The notes below the pieces were generated by a model. The model had not been told where the DNA came from. It ran no database searches and was given only the letters and a program-made list of their open reading frames with translations. From NCBI GenBank assembly GCA_001319865.1, contig BBSL01000283.1:1-55374 (forward strand): DNA of 55,374 nucleotides, written 5' to 3'. Shown one piece after another: positions 1 to 8,810 of this stretch; the first letter of the stretch is position 1, and each line of letters starts with the position of its first letter. Origin of the DNA: Burkholderia sp. E7m39. Its GTDB lineage: Bacteria; Pseudomonadota; Gammaproteobacteria; Burkholderiales; Burkholderiaceae. The translations under genes and the position numbers were made by a program.

Positions 1-24
1 TTTCGTATCGGACGAAGCAGCCGC

Positions 25-1635
25 TCAGATCGTCACTGGCTCGCTCAACACCGGCGCCATCGCGGCGCGCGTGCGGTGCGAACTCAGCACGACATCGGAG
101 ATTTCGAATGCGGACACCGCGTCCTTCAACTGCCGCGTCTGCTGATGCAGCGACGAGGCCGCCGCCGCAGCCTCTTCGACGAGCGCCGCGTTCTGCTGCG
201 TCATCTCGTCCATCTGCACGACGGCCTGGTTGACCTGCTCGATGCCCGTGCTCTGCTCATGCGACGACGCGCTGATCTCGGCCATCATCTGCGTGACACG
301 CGAAATCGAATCCGACACGTTGCGCATCGCCTCGCCCGCGCGCTCGACGAGCGCCGAGCCGCCCTGGATTTCCGCGACCGATTCGCTGATCAGCTGCTTG
401 ATTTCCTTCGCCGACTGCGCGCTGCGCTGCGCGAGGCCGCGCACTTCGCCCGCGACGACGGCAAAGCCGCGTCCCTGCTCGCCCGCGCGCGCCGCCTCGA
501 CGGCCGCGTTGAGCGCAAGAATGTTGGTTTGGAATGCGATGCCGTCGATCACCGAGATGATCTCCGCGATGCGGTCCGAACTCTGCGCAATGCCGTGCAT
601 CTTCGCGACGACCTGATTGACGACATCGCTGCCGTGCGACGTCGCGTTGAGCGCGGTCTCGGCCAGAGAGTTCGCCTCGCGCGCGTGGTCGGCGTTCTGG
701 CGTACGGTCGCCGTCAGCTCTTCCATGCTCGACGCCGTCTCTTCGAGCGACGCCGCCTGGTTCTCCGTGCGCGCCGACAGATCGGCGTTACCCGTCGCGA
801 TTTCGTCAGCGCCGATGTAGATCGAATCGGCGGCTTCGCGCACGGTCTTCACCGTGCGCGCGACGCTCGCCTGCATCACAGCCAGCCCCGAGAACAAACG
901 GCCGATCTCGTTGGTGCCGCGCGCTTCGATCGGCTGGTTCAGGCGGCCTTGGGCGATGCGCTCGAAATGGCGGCCCGCTTCTTCGAGCGGCGCGACGACG
1001 CCGCGCCGCAGCGCCACGTACACGCCCACCGTGCCCGCCAGCAGCAGCGCGAGAATCGCGAGGCCGACCGAGCGGAACAGCGTCTGGAACCCATCGATCG
1101 ACTCCATTGACGCGCGACCCGTTGCGTCGCCGAATTGCGTGAAGTTGTGCAGCTCGGTCAGATACGCGTCCTGCATGCCCTGGGTCGGCTGGTCGAGGAA
1201 TGCCTGGATGTTGCCCGCGTCGAGATACTGCGCGAGCTCGCCGAGCGCCGTGTGAATCTTCTGGTACTTCTCGTTGAGCGCCGCGGCGCGCGCGCTGTTT
1301 TCGTCGTTGAGCTTGGGGGCGTTCATGAACTCCGTGAACGAGCGGTCGGCGGCGGCGATCTGCTCGCGCGCGTGCTGGACGATGTCGGTCGGCTCGGCGC
1401 CGCCGCGCACCATCCGCGTGCCGGCGCGCGACAGGTTGATGCGCGCGTCCATCAGATGCTGCGTCGTCTCGTTGACGGCGTTCACCTGATGCAGCGCGAC
1501 GTTGGCGAGATCGTTGACGTTGTCATGCGTACGCGTCATCGCCCAGAAACCGAGCCCCTCCGTCGCCAGCTGAAAAATACAAAAAGCGGCCAGAACACAT
1601 AACAAGCCGGATGCAACCTTGATCTTGCTGAACAT
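25..1635 (-). CDS. Methyl-accepting chemotaxis protein
   Basis: A transmembrane chemoreceptor of 536 residues that would signal through CheW/CheA. An N-terminal membrane segment (about residues 8-32) precedes a periplasmic four-helix-type sensor of about 150 residues. A second membrane segment (about 190-212), a HAMP domain and a long signalling coiled coil follow. The conserved hairpin tip is visible as [20 protein letters not shown]. The C-terminus (EPVTI) lacks the NWETF-type pentapeptide, so it probably has no CheR tether. The ligand cannot be read from sequence. It is divergent from the thioesterase gene, and I found no convincing sigma-28 promoter upstream. Confidence 0.95.
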   Translation of the reverse strand: MFSKIKVASGLLCVLAAFCIFQLATEGLGFWAMTRTHDNVNDLANVALHQVNAVNETTQHLMDARINLSRAGTRMVRGGAEPTDIVQHAREQIAAADRSFTEFMNAPKLNDENSARAAALNEKYQKIHTALGELAQYLDAGNIQAFLDQPTQGMQDAYLTELHNFTQFGDATGRASMESIDGFQTLFRSVGLAILALLLAGTVGVYVALRRGVVAPLEEAGRHFERIAQGRLNQPIEARGTNEIGRLFSGLAVMQASVARTVKTVREAADSIYIGADEIATGNADLSARTENQAASLEETASSMEELTATVRQNADHAREANSLAETALNATSHGSDVVNQVVAKMHGIAQSSDRIAEIISVIDGIAFQTNILALNAAVEAARAGEQGRGFAVVAGEVRGLAQRSAQSAKEIKQLISESVAEIQGGSALVERAGEAMRNVSDSISRVTQMMAEISASSHEQSTGIEQVNQAVVQMDEMTQQNAALVEEAAAAASSLHQQTRQLKDAVSAFEISDVVLSSHRTRAAMAPVLSEPVTI

Positions 1636-1809
1636 CGAGACACCTGAATTGCTGAATAAGGACGGGAGTGCATCCGGGTTTACGGCAATGTCCTGCGATG
1701 CCTTGAGCGTTCGTCAGGAAAATTCCGGGAACGTATGCGTTTCGGCGGCTTACGCGGTTCGTTCGTCTCGCTTCCCACAATAATTGGCCCGCAATCTTTG
1801 CGAATTACC

Positions 1810-1839
1810 TTGACGCAGCGCATTAACGCTTCCTAGAGT
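1810..1839 (+). promoter_or_regulatory. Candidate sigma-70 promoter of the thioesterase gene
   Basis: TTGACG (1810-1815) and TAGAGT (1834-1839) are separated by 18 bp. Transcription would start near 1846, about 30 bases before the ATG at 1879. This is a match by eye only. Confidence 0.45.
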
Positions 1840-1878
1840 GGGGACATCGCCACGCGGGCCATGCCCGAAGGAATCACG

Positions 1879-2322
1879 ATGACCGACTTACTCGATCGGG
1901 CGCGGGGCGCATTGCACGCCCAGCCGTTCAGCGTATTGCTCGGGACCGAGCTGATGTATGTCGGCGCGAACGAGCTGACGCTGTGTCTTCCCATTCGCGA
2001 CGAGTTGCGGCAACAGCATGGTTTCGTGCATGGCGGCGTGATCAGCTATCTAGCCGACAACGCGCTGACCTTCGCGGGCGCGCTGGCGCTCGGGCCGCGG
2101 GTCGTGACGGGCGAGTACAAGATCAACTATCTGCGGCCTGCCGTGACGGGCGTGCTGATGGCGCGGGCGGAAGTGGTGTACGTCGGCCGTCAGCAGGCGA
2201 CGTGTCAGTGCAATGTGTTCGTCACGGACGGCGACAAGGAACGGCTGGTCGCCGTGGCGCAGGGAACGATCAATCGGATCGGGGATGGTTCGGAGAATGG
2301 ATCGCACCAGGCGGGGGAGTGA
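1879..2322 (+). CDS. PaaI-type hotdog-fold thioesterase
   Basis: A 147-residue single hotdog-domain protein of the PaaI/YdiI acyl-CoA thioesterase family. The family hallmark is the stretch HGFVHGGVISYLADNA, in which an HGG turn precedes the long central helix. These enzymes hydrolyse small aliphatic or aromatic acyl-CoAs in the cytoplasm; the substrate here is unknown. I chose ATG 1879 because GAAGGAA (1867-1873) lies five bases upstream. An in-frame ATG at 1861 has no ribosome-binding site. The gene is monocistronic and convergent with the fucose-type operon. Confidence 0.85.
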   Translation: MTDLLDRARGALHAQPFSVLLGTELMYVGANELTLCLPIRDELRQQHGFVHGGVISYLADNALTFAGALALGPRVVTGEYKINYLRPAVTGVLMARAEVVYVGRQQATCQCNVFVTDGDKERLVAVAQGTINRIGDGSENGSHQAGE

Positions 2323-2434
2323 GGGGTTGGTTGTGCGGCACTGACGCCGCGATGGCGCGACGCGGATGCCCTCGAAGAAAGAGCGAACCGCATCGCGCGC
2401 GCCGGCGCAATCGCCGGGCCTCACTATAAAAGCC

Positions 2435-3283
2435 TTATTCCGCCGAGTACGTCTTCTGACTTTGCTCCCCAAGCCCTTCAATGCCCAGACGAACGCTCTG
2501 CCCCGCCTTCAGATAAACGGGCTCGGGCTTCACGCCCATCCCCACTCCCGGCGGCGTGCCCGTGGAAATCACATCGCCCGGTTGCAGGCTCATGCACTGC
2601 GACAGATACGACACCAGCTTCGCGACGCCGAACACCATCGTCTTCGTGCTGCCGTTCTGATAGCGATGGCCGTCCACTTCGAGCCACAGCTTCAGGTTCT
2701 GCGGATCGGGCACTTCGTCGCGCGTGACGACCCACGGGCCGATCGGGCCGAACGTATCGAAGCCCTTGCCCTTGTCCCACTGGCCCGCGCGTTCGATCTG
2801 CCACTCGCGCTCGGAGACGTCGTTGATCACGCAATAACCCGCGACGTAGTCGAGCGCGTTCGCTTCGTCGACGTACTTCGCTTCCTTGCCGATCACCACG
2901 CCCAGCTCCACTTCCCAATCGGTCTTCTTCGAGCCGCGCGGAATTTCGATGCCGTCGTTCGGACCGACAATCGCACTCGTCCACTTGTTGAACACGACGG
3001 GCTCCGTCGGCACGGGCAGGTTCGATTCGGCCGCGTGGTCCGCGTAGTTCAACCCGATGCACACGAACTTGCCGATCTTGCCCACGCACGGTCCGATGCG
3101 CGGATTGCCCTCGACCACGGGCAGCGAAGCCGGATCGAGCGCGCGCAGCTTCGCGAGCGCGGCATCCGTCAACGTGTTGCCGTCGATGTCCGCGACCACG
3201 TTCGACAGATCGCGGATCTTTCCTTGCGCATCCAGCAAGCCCGGCTTTTCCTGACCTTTCGGTCCATAACGAAGCAGTTTCAT
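2435..3283 (-). CDS. FAH-family hydrolase, probable 2,4-diketo-3-deoxy-L-fuconate hydrolase
   Basis: A 282-residue fumarylacetoacetate-hydrolase-fold enzyme. The acidic metal ligands are recognisable in DWEVELGVVIG and INDVSEREWQ, followed by the terminal STGTPPGVGMG loop. The family cleaves C-C bonds of 2,4-diketo acids. As the last gene of the operon, after an SDR of the 2-keto-3-deoxy-L-fuconate dehydrogenase type, its likely reaction is hydrolysis of 2,4-diketo-3-deoxy-L-fuconate to pyruvate and lactate. The family is seen directly, the substrate is inferred from context. A GAGGAA ribosome-binding site precedes the ATG by ten bases. Confidence 0.85.
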   Translation of the reverse strand: MKLLRYGPKGQEKPGLLDAQGKIRDLSNVVADIDGNTLTDAALAKLRALDPASLPVVEGNPRIGPCVGKIGKFVCIGLNYADHAAESNLPVPTEPVVFNKWTSAIVGPNDGIEIPRGSKKTDWEVELGVVIGKEAKYVDEANALDYVAGYCVINDVSEREWQIERAGQWDKGKGFDTFGPIGPWVVTRDEVPDPQNLKLWLEVDGHRYQNGSTKTMVFGVAKLVSYLSQCMSLQPGDVISTGTPPGVGMGVKPEPVYLKAGQSVRLGIEGLGEQSQKTYSAE

Positions 3284-3347
3284 CGCTGCAGTTTCCTCTG
3301 TTCAGTGATTCCGTGGTTCATGAATGTCGATGCCGCGCCGCGCAGTC

Positions 3348-4091
3348 TCAGTTCGACCAGCCGCCGTCGATCACATGCGCCTGGCCCGTTGTGAATGCCG
3401 ATTCGTCCGAAGCCAGGTACAACGCGAGCGCCGCGATCTCTTCCGGCTTGCCCACGCGTCCCATCGGCTGACGCGCGACGAACGCCGCGTGCACCGCTTC
3501 GACCGTCGAGCCCTGCGCCTTCGCCTGCTCGGCGATGCGCTGTTCGAGCGAAGGCGAGTGTACCGTCCCCGGACAGATCGCGTTGCAGCGCACGCCGCGC
3601 GTGACGAAATCGGCGGCAATGGCTTTGGTCAAGCCGATCACGGCCGCTTTCGATGCGCCGTACACAAAGCGGTTCGGCACGCCCTTCACGCTCGACGCCG
3701 CCGACGACATGTTGATGATCGACCCGCCGCCCTTCTCCAGCATGGCAGGCAGGAACGCGCGGATCATCCGGTACATCGCCTTCGCGTTCAGATCGAACGC
3801 GAAGTCCCAGTCCTCTTCGCTGGCTTCGAGAATCGAGCCCGCATGCACGTAGCCCGCGCAATTGAACAGCACGTCGATCGCGCCGATTTCACCGGCGAGC
3901 GCCTTGATCGCCGCGCCGTCGAGCACATCCAGCTTGCGCGCTTCGACGGGCTTGTCCTGCAACGCGTCGATCCGGATATCCGTCGCGATGACGCGCGCCC
4001 CTTCACGCGCGAACAGCTCGGCCGTGGCAAGGCCGATGCCTTGTCCTGCTGCGGTGATCAAGGCCGTCTTGCCGGCCAGTCTTTGTACCAT
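3348..4091 (-). CDS. SDR dehydrogenase, probable 2-keto-3-deoxy-L-fuconate dehydrogenase
   Basis: A 247-residue classical short-chain dehydrogenase. A glycine-rich NAD-binding motif TAAGQGIG spans residues 13-20. NCAG follows at 77-80, the catalytic serine is at about 130 and the YGASK pair is Y144/K148. The overall pattern (including DVLFNCAGYVHAGSIL and the C-terminal GQAHVIDGGWSN) resembles known 2-keto-3-deoxy-L-fuconate 4-dehydrogenases, which oxidise C4 of the keto-deoxy acid. GGGAG lies six bases before the ATG. It sits 64 bases upstream of the FAH hydrolase gene that would use its product. Confidence 0.85.
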   Translation of the reverse strand: MVQRLAGKTALITAAGQGIGLATAELFAREGARVIATDIRIDALQDKPVEARKLDVLDGAAIKALAGEIGAIDVLFNCAGYVHAGSILEASEEDWDFAFDLNAKAMYRMIRAFLPAMLEKGGGSIINMSSAASSVKGVPNRFVYGASKAAVIGLTKAIAADFVTRGVRCNAICPGTVHSPSLEQRIAEQAKAQGSTVEAVHAAFVARQPMGRVGKPEEIAALALYLASDESAFTTGQAHVIDGGWSN

Positions 4092-4179
4092 CTACGGCTC
4101 CCAGTGGATTGGCGTTTGAGTCATGCCGGGTATTGCAGCGGCTGCTCACCGGCGCGAGCGTGAATGCTTGACAGCGTGT

Positions 4180-5010
4180 TCAAAGACGATAGAACGCGGC
4201 CGCATTGCCGCCGAAGATTGCGTCGCGTTCGGCGTCCGCGAGTTGCGCGACGAGCAGTGTCGCGATCGAATGCCAGAGCAGATAATCGCCGTTCAGGTTC
4301 AGCACCGGCCAGTCGCTGCCCCACATCAGGCGCTTCGGCCCGAACGCGGCCAGCAGATGATCGACATACGGACGCAGCGTCGCTTCCGTCCAGCCTTGCG
4401 CGGCTTCTGTCGCGAGACCCGACAGCTTGCAATGCACCTGCGGATGGCGCGCAAGACGCGTGATGCCTTCGGCCCATGCATGCCAGCCCGCGCTGCCGTC
4501 GCGGATGGGGGGCTTCGCGCCGTGATCGATCACGATGCGCAACTGCGGAAAGCGCTGAATAAACGCGTCCAGCGCATCGACATGACGCGTGAAAATCAAC
4601 GCATCGAATGCGAGGTTGCTGGCGATCAGCGCGTCGACGGCGGGCTTCAACGCGGGATTGGCGATCCAGTTATCGTCGGGCAGATCTTGCAGCATCGGCC
4701 GCACGCCCTTGAATTTCGGCTCGCGCGCGAGTTCGGCGATCAACGCGGGCGCGTCGGCATCGAGCATCGGCACCCAGCCGACCACGCCCGCAATCGAATC
4801 TTCATGGCGCGCCAGATCGAGCAGATAGCGCGTCTCGTCGACAGTCGGCGCGGCCTGCACGACGACCGTTCGCGCGACGCCCGCGCGCTCGCGCAGCGGC
4901 GCGAGGTCGCCGGGTCCGAACGTGCGATAGAGCGCCGCGAGATCGGGCGTGAGCCAGCCGTAGTCGCCGCGCTCGGGGTTCCAGTAATGTTGGTGTGCGT
5001 CGATCTGCAT
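4180..5010 (-). CDS. COG3618 amidohydrolase, probable L-fuconolactonase
   Basis: A 276-residue TIM-barrel amidohydrolase of the COG3618 lactonase group. Metal and active-site motifs are the N-terminal DAHQHYW, the central VIDHGAKP and the C-terminal WGSDWPV. Enzymes of this type open sugar-acid lactones; L-fucono-1,5-lactonase from Burkholderia is the best characterised. Position between the aldose dehydrogenase (lactone producer) and the SDR/hydrolase pair supports hydrolysis of L-fuconolactone to L-fuconate. No strong Shine-Dalgarno sequence is seen; translation may depend on the upstream gene, whose stop codon lies 18 bases away. Confidence 0.83.
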   Translation of the reverse strand: MQIDAHQHYWNPERGDYGWLTPDLAALYRTFGPGDLAPLRERAGVARTVVVQAAPTVDETRYLLDLARHEDSIAGVVGWVPMLDADAPALIAELAREPKFKGVRPMLQDLPDDNWIANPALKPAVDALIASNLAFDALIFTRHVDALDAFIQRFPQLRIVIDHGAKPPIRDGSAGWHAWAEGITRLARHPQVHCKLSGLATEAAQGWTEATLRPYVDHLLAAFGPKRLMWGSDWPVLNLNGDYLLWHSIATLLVAQLADAERDAIFGGNAAAFYRL

Positions 5011-5028
5011 GATGTGTGTCTGCGAGAG

Positions 5029-6069
5029 CTAGTTCTTCGGCACGGGTGCGCGCGGATCGAGCAAGCCTTTGTCGCGCAGCGCCTGCCACAGTTCAGCGGG
5101 AATCGGCTTATCGAACGAAGCCACATTCTCGCGCAGTTCGGCCGCGTTGCGCGCGCCCGTCAACACCGTCGCCACGGCAGGATGCGCGTATGGAAACTGC
5201 AACGCCGCGGCAGCAAGCGGCACGCCATGTGCCTTGCACACGGCTTCCAGCCGCGCGACGCGCTCGATCACGTCTTGCGGCGCGTCGCCATAGTTGAACT
5301 TCAGATCGCCTTCGACGCCGCGCGCGAGAATGCCCGAATTGAACGCGCCGCCCAACAGAATGCTGACGTTGCGCTTCTCGCATTCGGGCAGCAGATCGTC
5401 GAGCGTCGCCTGTTCGAGCAGCGTGTAGCGGCCCGCAAGCAACGCGCAATCGATATCGAACTCGCGCATCGCATCGAGAATCGGCGCGCCTTCGTTGACG
5501 CCGAGGCCCACGGCTTTTACCGCGCCTTGCGAGCGCAGATCGTCGAGCGCGCGAAAGCCGCCGCCTTGCGTCAATTGCTGCCAGTAGTGCGCGTTGCGCT
5601 CGCCGTGCGTGACGACGCCAATGTCATGCACGAGCAGAATGTCGATTTCGACGATGCCCATGCGCTGCTGGCTGTCTTCGAACGAACGCAGAATGCCGTC
5701 GCGCGTGTAGTCGTAGATCGCTTCGAACGGCAGCGGGTTTTGCCAGCCTTCGCTGCCGTCGTACGGGTTCTTGCGCGGCACGAAATGACGGCCAACCTTG
5801 GTCGACAGCACGAACTCGCTGCGCGGATAGCGCCGCAGCGCGTCGCCGAGACGATGCTCGGCTTTCGTGTGCCCATAGTGCGGCGCGGTGTCGAAGAAGC
5901 GCACGCCCGCGTTCCACGCGGCCTCGACGGCGCCGAACGCTTCCTCGTCCGAAAGATCGCGATACAGCCCGCCGAGCGGCGCGGTGCCGAGACCGAGCCC
6001 CGTCACCTGCAAGCCACGCGCACCGATGCCGCGCCGCTTGCGCACGTTCGACTCTGTCGCGTTCGTCAT
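5029..6069 (-). CDS. Aldo/keto reductase, probable L-fucose (D-threo-aldose) 1-dehydrogenase
   Basis: A 346-residue aldo/keto reductase. Active-site segments are FFDTAPHYG (Asp/Tyr), STKVGR (Lys) and LVHDIG (His region). The protein resembles bacterial D-threo-aldose 1-dehydrogenases, which oxidise L-fucose to the lactone with NAD(P)+. The start chosen is ATG 6069 because GAGGAG lies nine bases upstream. An alternative ATG at 6117 overlaps the stop of the preceding dehydratase gene as ATGA and would add 16 unconserved residues. It forms step one of the inferred pathway. Confidence 0.82.
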   Translation of the reverse strand: MTNATESNVRKRRGIGARGLQVTGLGLGTAPLGGLYRDLSDEEAFGAVEAAWNAGVRFFDTAPHYGHTKAEHRLGDALRRYPRSEFVLSTKVGRHFVPRKNPYDGSEGWQNPLPFEAIYDYTRDGILRSFEDSQQRMGIVEIDILLVHDIGVVTHGERNAHYWQQLTQGGGFRALDDLRSQGAVKAVGLGVNEGAPILDAMREFDIDCALLAGRYTLLEQATLDDLLPECEKRNVSILLGGAFNSGILARGVEGDLKFNYGDAPQDVIERVARLEAVCKAHGVPLAAAALQFPYAHPAVATVLTGARNAAELRENVASFDKPIPAELWQALRDKGLLDPRAPVPKN

Positions 6070-6113
6070 TGCCTGAGTCTCCTCTTCATGTCGTGCGCCT
6101 CGCGAGTGCCCGC

Positions 6114-7418
6114 TCATTGCGCCGCCAGACCGATCACGCGATGCGGCAGCGCCGCATTGGCCGGCAAACAGGCCGGCCCGACGGGCTCGAACGTCTTGTA
6201 CGTCAGAATAAACTCCTGGTGCCCGAGCGATTCCGATTTCGACGCCGCGCCGTTCGCGACAGCCACCGTCACGTCGAATACTTCGCGGCCCACTTCGTCG
6301 AGCGTCGCACGGCCCTCAAGGATACGCCCTGCGTCGACATCCATGTCGCCAGACAGATTGCGATAGGTGTCCGGATTCGCGCAGACCTTGATGACGGGCG
6401 AGATGGCCGAGCCGACCACCGAACCGCGTCCCGTCGTGAACAGGATCACGTGCGATCCGCACGCGATCAGTTCCGCGATTTCCGCATTGTCGCTGATGTT
6501 CGGAAAGCCGAAGCGCGGCTCGCCGTCGGGTACGACGTCGAGCAGATAGAGGCCGCCAGTGGGCGGCACGTCGCCGGGCTTCACGATGCCGACGATCGGC
6601 GACGCGCCGCTCTTCGCGTACGCACCGAGCGACTTCTCTTCCTGCGTCGTCAGTCCGCCGTCCGCGTTGCCGACAGCAAAGCTGCCGTGGCCAAGTATCG
6701 AGTAATAGCGCGCGGCCTTCGCCACGCATGCGACGATTTCATCGCCCAGATCGTCGCGTGCCGCGCGGCTTTTCATATGAAACTCGCAGCCCACCAGCTC
6801 GCCCGTCTCTTCGAAAATGCAGGTGGCGTCCTGTTCGATGAAGCGATCGAACGCGCGGCCCACAGCCGGGTTCGCGGTGATGCCGCTCGTGCCGTCCGAG
6901 CCGCCGCACACCGTGCCGATCACGAGTTCGGACAGCGCCATCGGCACCTTGCGTTGCCGTGCGAGTTCGGCGCGCGCTTCGCGCACCCAGTCGATGCCGT
7001 ATTGAATCGTGCTGCGCGTGCCGCCTTTTTCCTGGATCGTCAGCACCTGCACGGGGCGTCCGCTCGCGCGCACGGCATCGACGAGGTAATGCTTGTTCAT
7101 GCTCTCGCAACCTAGCGATACGAACAGCACGGCGCCGACGTTCGGATGCGTGGTCAACTGCTCCATCATCTTTTCGGCGTAACGGTTCGGATAGCAGCCG
7201 GGAAAGCCGATCAGATGCACGGGCGGCTCGTGTTGCGTGGAGGGATCGTCGAATGCATCGAATGAAGGACGAAATTGCGCGACGATTTCGCGCGCCACGT
7301 GATGCGCGCATTCGACCAGATACGCGACGGCGACCACGTTGCGAATGCCCTTGCGTCCGTCGCTGCGCAGATAGCCTTGCAGTGGCTCGCCGGCTGTTGC
7401 CATTGGAATGTCGGTCAT
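6114..7418 (-). CDS. UxaA/GarD-type dehydratase large subunit, probable sugar-acid (L-fuconate) dehydratase
   Basis: A 434-residue homologue of the C-terminal catalytic part of altronate/galactarate dehydratases. It opens with the family signature GYLRSDGRKGIRNVV and contains GFPGCYPNRY, SLGCES and CGGSDGTSG, whose cysteines probably hold the metal cofactor. Altronate dehydratase (UxaA) is a single chain of about 495 residues; here the SAF-type N-terminal part is the separate gene just upstream. In an L-fucose-type operon with no enolase-superfamily dehydratase, it is the obvious candidate to convert L-fuconate to 2-keto-3-deoxy-L-fuconate. UxaA-family enzymes are known in such pathways, but substrate specificity here is inferred. 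Confidence 0.8.
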   Translation of the reverse strand: MTDIPMATAGEPLQGYLRSDGRKGIRNVVAVAYLVECAHHVAREIVAQFRPSFDAFDDPSTQHEPPVHLIGFPGCYPNRYAEKMMEQLTTHPNVGAVLFVSLGCESMNKHYLVDAVRASGRPVQVLTIQEKGGTRSTIQYGIDWVREARAELARQRKVPMALSELVIGTVCGGSDGTSGITANPAVGRAFDRFIEQDATCIFEETGELVGCEFHMKSRAARDDLGDEIVACVAKAARYYSILGHGSFAVGNADGGLTTQEEKSLGAYAKSGASPIVGIVKPGDVPPTGGLYLLDVVPDGEPRFGFPNISDNAEIAELIACGSHVILFTTGRGSVVGSAISPVIKVCANPDTYRNLSGDMDVDAGRILEGRATLDEVGREVFDVTVAVANGAASKSESLGHQEFILTYKTFEPVGPACLPANAALPHRVIGLAAQ

Positions 7419-7433
7419 GATGATGGGCCTGCG

Positions 7434-7742
7434 TCAGTGTTGGACGAAAGCGTGTCCCGCGTCGTGCGTGTACGTGGGCAGGTAATCGCTTTCGACGTTG
7501 TGCGTATGCAGATGCTCGCCGCGCGCGACATCGGCTGTCACATGGCCGATCACCGCGCCGTAGCGCAGCACTTTGTCTTCGGCATGCAACGCGTGGCGCG
7601 CGATTTTGTGGCCGAGCTCGATGTTCTTCGCGAGCGTGATGCGCTCGCCTTCGATGTCGAGCTGCGTGCCCGCGTCGAGCCGCGCGCCGGCGATCAGGCA
7701 GTTGTCCTCGGGGCTGAGCAGAATGAGGCGGGGATCTGTCAT
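7434..7742 (-). CDS. UxaA-type dehydratase small subunit (SAF domain)
   Basis: A 102-residue SAF-domain protein corresponding to the N-terminal domain of altronate dehydratase; the segments GHKIARHAL and VLRYGAVIGH are typical. It should pair with the large subunit encoded 15 bases downstream. ATG 7742 is preferred because AAGGAG lies nine bases upstream, while the longer frame start at 7763 abuts the permease stop and has no ribosome-binding site. Confidence 0.8.
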   Translation of the reverse strand: MTDPRLILLSPEDNCLIAGARLDAGTQLDIEGERITLAKNIELGHKIARHALHAEDKVLRYGAVIGHVTADVARGEHLHTHNVESDYLPTYTHDAGHAFVQH

Positions 7743-7766
7743 GTCGGTTTTCTCCTTCGCCATGGC

Positions 7767-8810
7767 TCAGTTTTGCCCTTCGCCGCTGGCAAGGCGCGCC
7801 ACCATCAGCGAGCCAAGAATGATCGCGCCGTAGATGGCCTGAATCCAGAACGACGGCACTTGCGCGAGCGTCAACAGGTTCTGCACGACACCCAGCAACA
7901 GCACGCCGGAGAGCGCGCCGAGCATCGTGCCCTTGCCGCCGTCGAGCGAAATGCCGCCTATCACGGCCGCCGCGAACACCGTGAAGATCATGCCGTTGCC
8001 CTGGTTCGCGTTGATCGCGCCGACATAGCCCGTCACGACGAGCCCGCCTATTGAAGCCAGCACGCTGCCGAGCACGAACACGCCCCACGTTATCCGTTCG
8101 ACGCGTATGCCCGCCGCGCGCGCCGCTTCCGGATTGCCGCCGATCGCATACAGCGCGCGGCCCAGCCGGTGATAGCGCAGCGTGAACGCCGCGACGCCGA
8201 ACGCGATGGCCGCGAGCCACACGGACAACGGCAAGCCGAGCACGATGGTGGTCGCGAGTTCGAAGAACGACGGCGGCATGTCGAACAGCGTGCCGCCTTT
8301 CGTCGCGCCGACCAGCATGCCGCGCAGCACGATCAGCATCGCGAGCGTGACGATGAACGCGTTCAGCCGCAGCCGCACGACGAGAAAGCCGTTGATGAAA
8401 CCGATCACCGCGCCGACCACGAGAATCGCCAGCAGGCCCGCCGTTGCGGGCCATTCGAAGCCAAAGCCCGCCGACGCCGCCGGCATCACCAGCATCGCGC
8501 CGACAGCGGGCGCAATGCCGACCGTCGATTCGAGCGAAAGATCGAACTTGCCCGTCAGCACGATCAGCGATTCGGCGAGCACGACGAGCGCCAATGCCGC
8601 CGACGCGCCCAGCACACTGATGAGGTTCGCCTTCGTCAGAAAGCTCGGGCTAACGAACGCGCCGATGACGATCAGCAGCACGAGCGCGGGCAGCAATGCG
8701 AGATCGCGCAGCCGCGCGAACCCGATGCGCCCACGCGCGGCATTGGCGCCCATGCCTTGAGCCGATTGAGCCGATTGAGCCGCCGCGAACGCGGGCACAC
8801 TATTCTTCAT
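7767..8810 (-). CDS. CUT2-family sugar ABC transporter permease
   Basis: A 347-residue inner-membrane permease of the RbsC type with eight to ten hydrophobic segments and the cytoplasmic coupling loop NPEAARAAGI near residue 240. It would form the channel of the importer with the adjacent ATPase and binding protein. The start is ATG 8810, ten bases after AAGGAG. A TTG at 8828 is in frame but less likely. The gene overlaps the end of the ATPase gene by 11 bases, which suggests coupled translation. The N-terminus contains a short QSAQSAQ repeat. Confidence 0.9.
   Translation of the reverse strand: MKNSVPAFAAAQSAQSAQGMGANAARGRIGFARLRDLALLPALVLLIVIGAFVSPSFLTKANLISVLGASAALALVVLAESLIVLTGKFDLSLESTVGIAPAVGAMLVMPAASAGFGFEWPATAGLLAILVVGAVIGFINGFLVVRLRLNAFIVTLAMLIVLRGMLVGATKGGTLFDMPPSFFELATTIVLGLPLSVWLAAIAFGVAAFTLRYHRLGRALYAIGGNPEAARAAGIRVERITWGVFVLGSVLASIGGLVVTGYVGAINANQGNGMIFTVFAAAVIGGISLDGGKGTMLGALSGVLLLGVVQNLLTLAQVPSFWIQAIYGAIILGSLMVARLASGEGQN

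Noticed and set aside
1523..1780. An 85-codon minus-strand frame upstream of the first chemoreceptor gene
   Set aside because: It overlaps the receptor start in another phase, with no ribosome-binding site and no protein-like pattern.
2402..2417. Hairpin CCGGCG-N4-CGCCGG downstream of the FAH hydrolase gene as an operon terminator
   Set aside because: Only a 6-bp stem and no T run on the minus strand; such stems are frequent in GC-rich DNA.
4123..6366. A 747-codon open frame on the plus strand opposite the lactonase and aldo/keto reductase genes
   Set aside because: It is rich in Arg, Ala, His and Gln, has no domain and mirrors the codon periodicity of the real minus-strand genes. This is a typical shadow frame in GC-rich DNA.
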